Assembly (NCBI GenBank): GCA_029817715.1
Contig: JARUPY010000164.1
Location: forward strand, 2,050,001 to 2,114,000
Length of the DNA stretch: 64,000 nucleotides
From: Melastoma dodecandrum
Lineage: Eukaryota; Streptophyta; Magnoliopsida; Myrtales; Melastomataceae
Direction: 5' to 3'
A program made the position numbers and the translations under genes. Shown here piece after piece: positions 57,800 to 64,000 of the stretch. The notes below the pieces were generated by a model. The model worked only from the letters and a program-made list of their open reading frames with translations. It had not been told where the DNA came from and did no database searches. The stretch's first letter is position 1. Every line of letters begins with the position of its first letter.

Positions 57800-57995
57800 A
57801 AGAACCAAGACCTACCTAAAATACCCGCCAAACCAATTGACCTTACTGAAGCACTTACTACACCAGTTTGGAGAGATGTATGAGAGTTGAACTTGCAGCT
57901 AACATGGGAGTTGGTTCCATATAATGAAAAGGTCATTGGGTGTAAATGGGTGTTTAAAGTTGAGCTCAATTCATATGGAACAAAGGTGTAAGGCA
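57800..57995 (+). pseudogene. Relic of a copia reverse transcriptase
   Basis: The plus strand encodes DLTEALTTPVWRDV, a stop, ELNLQLTWELVPYNEKVIGC and KWVFKVELNSYGTK. This is the start of the copia RT domain (usual form ...W..A...E..AL..N.TW.LVP....VGCKWVFKVK). Only about 60 residues survive. It is unrelated in frame and strand to the young copia element. Confidence 0.75.
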
Positions 57996-58724
57996 AAGCA
58001 GGTGACGAAATGATTCCATCAAACTCGTTGCATTGATTATAAGGAAACTTGCTGTCATGTTGCGACGGTCCGAATAAGGAGTAGGGATTGTCCATCCTAC
58101 GATTATATATTTTTGTTCATTACAAATCCCGATGCCAAAACACAACTTGAACAAAGTAGCAAAAGCATGTGCATGTACATAACTTAAGAATATAAAAGCA
58201 ATCTATTCACTCGAAAATGGCGGGGGGATTGAAGGAGTTGCACCTCCATCCTAAGCAAAGGGGATTGATTGAATGAGTTGCACCTCCATCCGAAGCAAAG
58301 ACAAGACCACGATGCTCGGTCATGAACCTTCCTGCCCCGCAGGTGCCCTGTGGGAAAATACAAATATGTTCCTTGAAGATCCACCCTAGCCATTCACAGC
58401 ACCGTTTTAAAGGATCAAGCAATAGTTCACAAAAAAAAAAACTCCCCGCGATGAGGGAGATAGTTCTGGGAACGGAGACGGCCCGATAAGAGCATGGAAG
58501 CGGACGAGATCTTGGATCTGATGGACATTGTCTTCTTTACGTGGTTTGTTGGTCATGTTAGCTTGGGGTGTAAATTACCAGTTCTACGTTGCTAAAACAC
58601 AGTAAAAATATCAAAAAGTAATCCTGAGATATCCCATCTCCACGTCTTCGTGGTGATTCCTTTTTCATCTTTCAAAAATGTAAAAGGGTCAGCCCAACGC
58701 CACCCTTTTTCCCTCTGTGAAGCC
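57996..58724. other. 5' flank of the GALS gene with duplicated blocks
   Basis: The stretch 58205-58415 resembles 62278-62415 (GAAAATGG start, CTC(G/A)GTC..TGAACCT, AAGGATC end). The stretch 58395-58640 resembles the RING gene 3' flank at 51160-51530. On the minus strand 58205-58420 has an open frame (FPQGTCGAGRFMTEHRG) that may be an old exon; I do not recognise it. Confidence 0.5.
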
Positions 58725-60465
58725 ATGATGTGGACGATGGGGACGAAGATAGACAGCAAGGGGGACATCCGGGCGCGGCAGGGGTTCCTCTGTAATTGTT
58801 CCACCAACCTCAAGCTCCTCCTTACCGCCCTCCTCGTCATCTGCATCCTTGTCAATCTCCTCCAGTACCTACATCCCCGCATCCTCAACTTCTATCCCGA
58901 TTATCTCCACTACTGCATCTCCCACGCCTCTTCCTCCCCTCCACCTCCCCCTCCATCCAGGTTGCCTGCTGAGTTTGTTGTCGAGCCAGGCATCATCCGG
59001 AGGGCCTTCTGTACCTACGGCTGGGCAGCCTACAACTACATCATCATGGGCACCTACCGAGGCGGACCCTCCACCTTCGCCGTCGTTGGCCTCTCCTCCA
59101 AGACCCTTCACCTCCACTCCAATGCCTCCTACATCTGCCAGTGGCTCCCTTCCAGCTCCACCTCCAGCTCCACCCCCATCTTCTCCCAGGATCAGGCAAA
59201 GATCTTCCCCGACTGGAAACTCGGCTTCATCTACTCCGTCGTGGTTGTCAACTGCACCTTCTCACACCCCGTCAATGCTGACAACCCCGGCCGAAAGCTC
59301 CTCCTCCATGCCTTCACTTCCGGTGGCGGCGACCTCAACCTCAACCTCACCGACACCATCGAGGCACTCGAGGAGCTACCCGGTGGCGTGGACTTCTCTG
59401 TCTTCACATCCGCTGTGGATCGCCCCTGTTCGGGAACCTCAGCCCCCAGAGGGTGAGGGAGTGGATTGCCTACCACGTGAGGCTATTCGGGACCAAGTCC
59501 CACTTCGTCCTCTATGATGCCGGTGGAGTGCACCCGGAGGTCCTGGAAGTGCTGAGGCCCTGGATGGAGCTGGGCTATTTCACCATCCACAACATCAGGG
59601 GTGAGGAGAGGTTCGCTGGCCACTACCACAACCAGTTCCTGGTTCTGAACGACTGCCTCCACAGGTACAAGTTCGCCACCCAGTGGATGTTCTTCTTCGA
59701 CGTGGACGAGTTCATCTATGTCCCCCCAAATAGCACGCTGAAGTCGTTGCTGCATTCCCTGCTCCGCTATACTCAGTTCACCGTGGAACAGTTGCCTATG
59801 AGCGATCAGATTTGCTTTTCCAATGATCCCAACGCCACTTACAGGTAACTCTCAACCCCTGCACCTCCTTACCCACTGGGTCATCTTCCGATCTCTTTTC
59901 GTCTGTCGATGATTATAATCTGGGAATTTGTCTCCGAGTATAATGACGGTGTCACTTTCTGCACCATAACCGCCTTGAATGTCGGTTGATTTGTCCCTCT
60001 TATTACTTTAAACTCACAATCTCGTGCCCTGCTGCTCCCACCGCATATCATGCGTACATCGGCATGAAGGAGTTAGGGTTCTTTGTCATCTTTTCGGAAC
60101 TTTGGGTGGCGAACAGGAAATGGGGCTTTGAGAAGCTGGTGTACAGGGACGTGAAGAGGGGGTTGCAGAGGACGAGGGATCGCAAGTACGCGGTGCAGCC
60201 ACGCGGTGTTCGTGCAAACGGGGTGCACTTGTCCGAACACGTAGACGGGAAGTCGACAAACTTGGAGGATCAGCTAAAATACTTCCACTATCACGGGACG
60301 GTGGCCGAACGGCAGGAGCCCTACCGGATACTGACCAATTCCACAGAATTAACAGTGAAATCCAACCTATACGTCCTGGACGACCGGATGGTGGAAGCCG
60401 GGGATGCGGTCAAGAGGTTCGAGCGCAAGACCATTGGCGATAGGTTACTGAAGACACAACAATAG
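58725..60465 (+). pseudogene. GALS: GALS-type galactan beta-1,4-galactosyltransferase (GT92) with frame-breaking deletion
   Basis: GALS enzymes extend beta-1,4-galactan side chains of pectin in the Golgi. ATG at 58725 opens MMWTMGTKIDSKGDIRARQG, followed by a type II membrane segment (LKLLLTALLVICILVNLLQY, residues 29-49) and a Pro-rich stem. The GT92 domain shows WIAYHVRLFGTKSHFVLYDA, GHYHNQFLVLNDCLHRYKF, the DxD-type FFFDVDEFIYVP, and after the intron (59845-60116) KWGFEKLVYRDVKRG, HYHGTVAERQEPYR and FERKTIGDRLLKTQ with stop 60463-60465. Near 59428 the frame shifts between VFTS and CGSPLFGNLSPQ: some 20 bases normally encoding a PPKYDYLY-like stretch are missing. Splice phase is exact. It is probably a recent pseudogene; an assembly error is possible. 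Confidence 0.85.
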
Positions 60466-60897
60466 GGGGGCGGCTTCTTCCATGTAAAAATAAAGAAATA
60501 AGTGCAGGAGGCGAACAAAGTCCGTTGTTTTTTTGAAGACTTTACACGATGACGCGTTCTTTTTTTAAAAAAAATGTATTGATTAAAATAAAAATATTTA
60601 ATGGAGAATGTCCGGGGGTTTGGTGGTATTTGGCCAACCTTTGGTTTCCTCAGTCGATTTTGGGGAAGGTCTTGGGAGAAAGGGCCCCATGCCTGTCAGA
60701 TTCCCATCGTGAAAAATCCCCATTCTATGCTGAGTTTCGTAACAACCTTTTCTTGTTATAAAACGGTTAAAATTTTTTCAGGAAGATTGGGTCGAAGGTC
60801 CAACCTGGCAGCTACCCAAATGGGAATCAAGTGGCAAAAAGCATGTGCAACATATGCATAGCTTGAAAAGAATATGAAACCAAATGACATGCTCTCT
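60466..60897. other. 3' flank of the GALS gene
   Basis: No gene is seen. A T/A-rich tract lies at 60555-60600. Short frames here have no motif. Confidence 0.5.
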
Positions 60898-60902
60898 CTA
60901 TT

Positions 60903-62274
60903 TGATAACTCTAGTAAAACAGAGTTATATGATCACATTTAGGCTTAATTCTAGTTAGTTTCGAGAATTTTAATTGTTATTGTTCGCCAATTGAGCTTAA
61001 ATTGTCATTCATCACGTTTGCTTTGTGATCGTAAGAAGTAAATGAAGGCATGACGGAAAACAAAACAAAAGGGTGAAGGATGAAGATGAATAGAAGGCGG
61101 AGGACACGGTGCAGCTGCAACCAATCTTCTTGCAGCTGCACAAGTAAAGCAGAAGGACGACAGACAGGCTCGTGCAGCTGCAACTCCAAGCTCGTGCAGC
61201 TGCACGACGAGATGAGGAATTGATCAAGGGCATCAGACTGGTCGTTGCAGCTGCAACTCCAGTCCCCTGCAACTGCACGAGTGCGACAGGGCAAATATGA
61301 AAAGCGCTTCAGAGAGGTCGTTTGCAGCTGCAACGAATTCATCTTGCAGCTGCACGACGTAATATTGCCCGAAAATTAGATTTTATTTTTTCTAGATTTG
61401 TTTTAGGTATAAATAGGTTGGATTTTAGGTTTTCGAGGGCACCCTTTTCTCTTTTCCCCTCCGGACTTTAGTTTTGGCACCCGACGACGGCTAGAAACAA
61501 GGAGACGAAGACGTTGATGGAGACTTCGACGATCTTTCTTTTCTCTTTGCTTTTTATTTCGTTTGCGATGTCGAACTAAACATCTTTTTCTAGGATGATG
61601 ATGAACCGACTCGTGTAGTTGGTTATCCACTTTTTCGGAATCAATTCAAGAAGATTTATCGTTTACTTGTGTTTCTTCTGTGTTTAATGCTTACCTATCG
61701 GGTTGATCGCCGGTTTGTATGAATTCTTAGTCTTAAGTGAACTCGAGAGAGACTTAGGATTAGAAGAGGGGAAACATAACTTAGGTTAAGGCCGAGAGAT
61801 CGGTTTAACTAAGAGGAGTATAGAGATATACATTCGTAGGTAACCGAGAGAACAATTGGATCTCAAGGAATTCTGATTATTCGTGATTCGCTATAGAAAT
61901 ATAGGTTTACGGGTGATTAGTAATTCACAGTTACAGCCTCGAGAGAGGTGTAGCGATTGTTAGGGAATTGTGGTTAGTAAACAGTAAAACGGATTGAATT
62001 GAGGAAGAGAGAGTGCGATAATCTACGAATCGATAGGGGATTCGGAGTCCTAGGCTTTTATTATTTGAATTACAACCTTGCTTTCATTTTTTTTTTTGCG
62101 ATTTACTTTCTTGCACCAAACCTTTCATTACTCAACCTTCTTGACTAGAATTTGAACTCAATAATTGAATTTTGGCAGTAGATTCTGTTTAATCAGTCCT
62201 CGTGGGAACGATCTTTCTCATCACTTTATTACTTGGGCGCGACCCGTATACTTGCGTGTGCGTTTTAGCGGACA
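60903..62274 (+). mobile_element. Solo Athila-type LTR with GCAGCTGCA array
   Basis: The 1372 bp LTR starts TGATAACTCTAGTAAAACAG and ends GCGTTTTAGCGGACA, with perfect CTATT duplications at 60898-60902 and 62275-62279. It has the GTCCTCGTGGGAACGATCTT...GTATACTTGCG 3' signature of element C and solo LTR 48722. A cluster of eight GCAGCTGCA-like palindromes lies at 61111-61352. ORFs in the cluster reflect the repeat. Confidence 0.92.
61111..61352. repeat. GCAGCTGCA palindrome cluster
   Basis: GCAGCTGCA or one-base variants occur eight times, mostly flanked by ACGAG, AAC or CTTGC/CGTGC. The spacing is irregular (about 20-60 bases). A similar six-copy cluster lies in element C at 14155-14310. Confidence 0.85.
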
Positions 62275-62279
62275 CTATT

Positions 62280-63264
62280 CACTTGAAAATGGAGGGGGTG
62301 CCTATACGAGACTGCCGTTGCTCAGTCTTGAACCTACCTCCCTCGCAAGTCCCTGTGAAAATTATCTTCATTGAATATCCTTCACACGAACCAGCCGTTT
62401 GAAGGATCGGTTGTTTGTGTTTCCCAAACTCTTGGACTTATCGCCATCTGGTTTTGCACGATCCAAGGCCTGAAAACATATTACCACCATGTTTCACCAA
62501 AACCATTTCTATCATAAGAGCTCGGTTACAGGAATCTCAAGCCAATCGACACATTACAATCACATATTAATAAAATAGAAAAACATCCCTGACTCATCCA
62601 AAACCTATCACGTGCCCCAAAAAAGATGACAAAAACTGGACTCCTCCATTTGCAATCATTATAAAAAAAAAATATAGTCTAAAAGATGCTTGAGAATCAC
62701 ATGCCTGACCTACATACGGTAGCAGAAAGACGCATTCATTTCTCATATTGGCAATCCTTCTATTTCTATCCACAAAGAATGAATCAATACCTAATTTTCA
62801 GAGGCAGAGAACTTCTCAGATCATCCAGTCCCATCAAACAACAATCCATTTATGGATAGATTATAATTATTTCTATGCCAAGAGCCCCGACAAAAGCACA
62901 AGAGTTCATTATATAAGTAATAGCAAGAGCCCCGACAGAAAGTCTCCAATACGAACTGAAGCAGTAATAAGTTCACTGGATTTGGAACAATATCCCAGTA
63001 AGGTGCTTTGAAGATTGGGCCGAGGCAGACTTTTCATACTCCTTAGTGAGAAGAACAGGGAATAGAATAGAAACCTTCCGAGCACTTGAGCAAACATTGA
63101 ATAGATATGTTGATTAGTAAAGAGACGACGTTCGACAGGCCACAAGTTAATAGCTAGAAAGGATCCCTCCGAAACCAAAACAGCATTTGTGACGCTTGTA
63201 CGGTGGGTACATTTCAATTTACGTGAGCACTCCTTGACAAAAAATATTAGGTAAAGTCACTTAC
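62280..63264. other. Spacer between solo LTR and ARPC2
   Basis: The stretch 62280-62415 resembles 58205-58415. The rest has no recognised feature. The last expected exon of ARPC2 (motif FMHTRMRRRVESL) was looked for on the minus strand between 62700 and 63264 and not found. Confidence 0.5.
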
Positions 63265-64000
63265 TTTAACATGGTAACTAAAATAAGCATGAAATGCGGA
63301 TAGACTCCAAACAGTTTGCTCCAACTTTTTGCCTTCGACATGTCGAGGAAATATCACTGAAAGATGGGACAGACTAGCTAATTAGAGCCAGTACCAGACA
63401 AATTAAAATGATAGGAAAAAACCAACCATCAATAGCAAACAACCAAAAGTTACAAATCCTGCATTTGCTGTAAGTGGTTCAGCAGGAGCTTTCTTTAACT
63501 CAGAAGGAGGTGATGCGGACCACATGCACAGAGGTGCATTACTCAACCCAGCAGTTCGTCTTGCTTGCACAAATTCCTGCAAATAACCATCATTCATGCC
63601 AAAGAATCCTAGATTCATACCAAATAACCTTAATTCATATTCAAGTGAACTGACAACTACCTGAAGGAAGGATGTCGCAAGAACAATGTCAATAGAATCC
63701 TTGAATCACATAGGGAACACGACTGTCACCCTGTCAGCCTGCCAAGGATATTACACAGCCAGTGAAACCACAATTACTGTACGACATAAAAGAAGAACAA
63801 ATGCCGACTAAACCAGGCAATGAAAGCAGATACCTGGGGAATGACAAGAAATGACTCCTTTGGACGATGGACAAGAGGCACAGGCTCCTCCTCTGTGTAC
63901 GAAACAATAGTTCTCGAAGCAAGTGCTCTCAACAACTGCCTCAACGGAGCACCTACCACTATTTCTCGAACCGATGCAACCTTGACCAAGAGAGAATGCC
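63265..64000 (-). pseudogene. ARPC2: ARPC2 (Arp2/3 complex subunit 2) with an in-frame stop, 5' end off window
   Basis: ARPC2 is a core subunit of the actin-nucleating Arp2/3 complex. Minus-strand exons are >64000-63834 (KVASVREIVVGAPLRQLL, LVHRPKESFLVIPQ), 63738-63661 (ADRVTVVFPM, stop, FKDSIDIVLATSFLQ), 63576-63444 (EFVQARRTAGLSNAPLCMWS, LTANAGFVTF) and 63356-63265 (VIFPRHVEGKKLEQTVWSLS, FHAYFSYHVK). GT/AG borders and phases fit exactly. In the second exon TGA stands where the family has Arg (PMRFKDS), a C-to-T change from CGA. The exon encoding FMHTRMRRR is not recognised downstream. It is probably a pseudogene; sequence error at one base is the alternative. Confidence 0.82.

Noticed and set aside
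58849..59517. 222-codon Pro/Ser-rich ORF overlapping the GALS gene
   Set aside because: It is an alternative-frame shadow of the GALS stem and catalytic domain.

Overview
This window is nuclear DNA of a flowering plant, probably a eudicot; I cannot name the species. The evidence is spliced plant genes (a RING protein, an ABA receptor relic, a GT92 galactan synthase, ARPC2), plant Ty3/gypsy and Ty1/copia lineages, and plastid-derived DNA. I recognise no bacterial operon, CRISPR array, rRNA gene or functional tRNA gene.

Left part (1-47.4 kb) is almost entirely nested LTR retrotransposons. The oldest recognisable layer is a decayed Del/Tekay-like gypsy element on the minus strand (element E, 6370-23419). 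Its integrase is cut by the 3' part of a plus-strand Athila-like element (A, 3497-6369). A is itself cut by an Ogre/Tat-like element whose 5' LTR is 789-3496 (B, running off the left edge). E's polymerase is split by a shuffled plastid insertion (7437-9652) fused to an Ogre-type LTR end (9653-9822). E's gag is split by a complete 9.3 kb Athila-like element (C, 11728-21040) with a perfect GCGTT target duplication. A second Ogre/Tat-like element (D, 26086-40492, minus) is complete in structure, with an upstream ORF1, gag, protease, RT, two RNase H domains and integrase. It sits in anonymous repeat-like DNA (23434-26085 and 40493-41610). A solo copia LTR (41611-43603), a weak gypsy LTR candidate (44196-46657) and a 3 x 135 bp tandem repeat follow.

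Right part (47.4-64 kb) is the gene-bearing stretch, but most of its genes are damaged. The RING-finger gene (+, about 47466-51087) keeps open frames through seven exons and carries a solo Athila-type LTR cleanly inside an intron. A PYL-type ABA-receptor relic (-) is split by a young, nearly intact copia element (52110-57227, TSD ATAAG, two LTR differences by eye). A small MITE-like palindromic element and a copia RT relic follow. A GALS-type galactan beta-1,4-galactosyltransferase gene (+, 58725-60465) has a frame-breaking deletion. A second solo Athila-type LTR (60903-62274, TSD CTATT) follows. An ARPC2 gene (-, 63265 to beyond the edge) has exact splice phases but one in-frame TGA.

No single undescribed system stands out. 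The most unusual structures are the plastid mosaic, the GCAGCTGCA repeat arrays shared by two Athila-type elements, the MITE-like element, the in-frame 135 bp repeats, and the unassigned DNA around element D. Boundaries of complete elements rest on TG...CA ends, PBS/PPT motifs and target-site duplications read directly. Lineage names come from recalled family motifs and were not searched.
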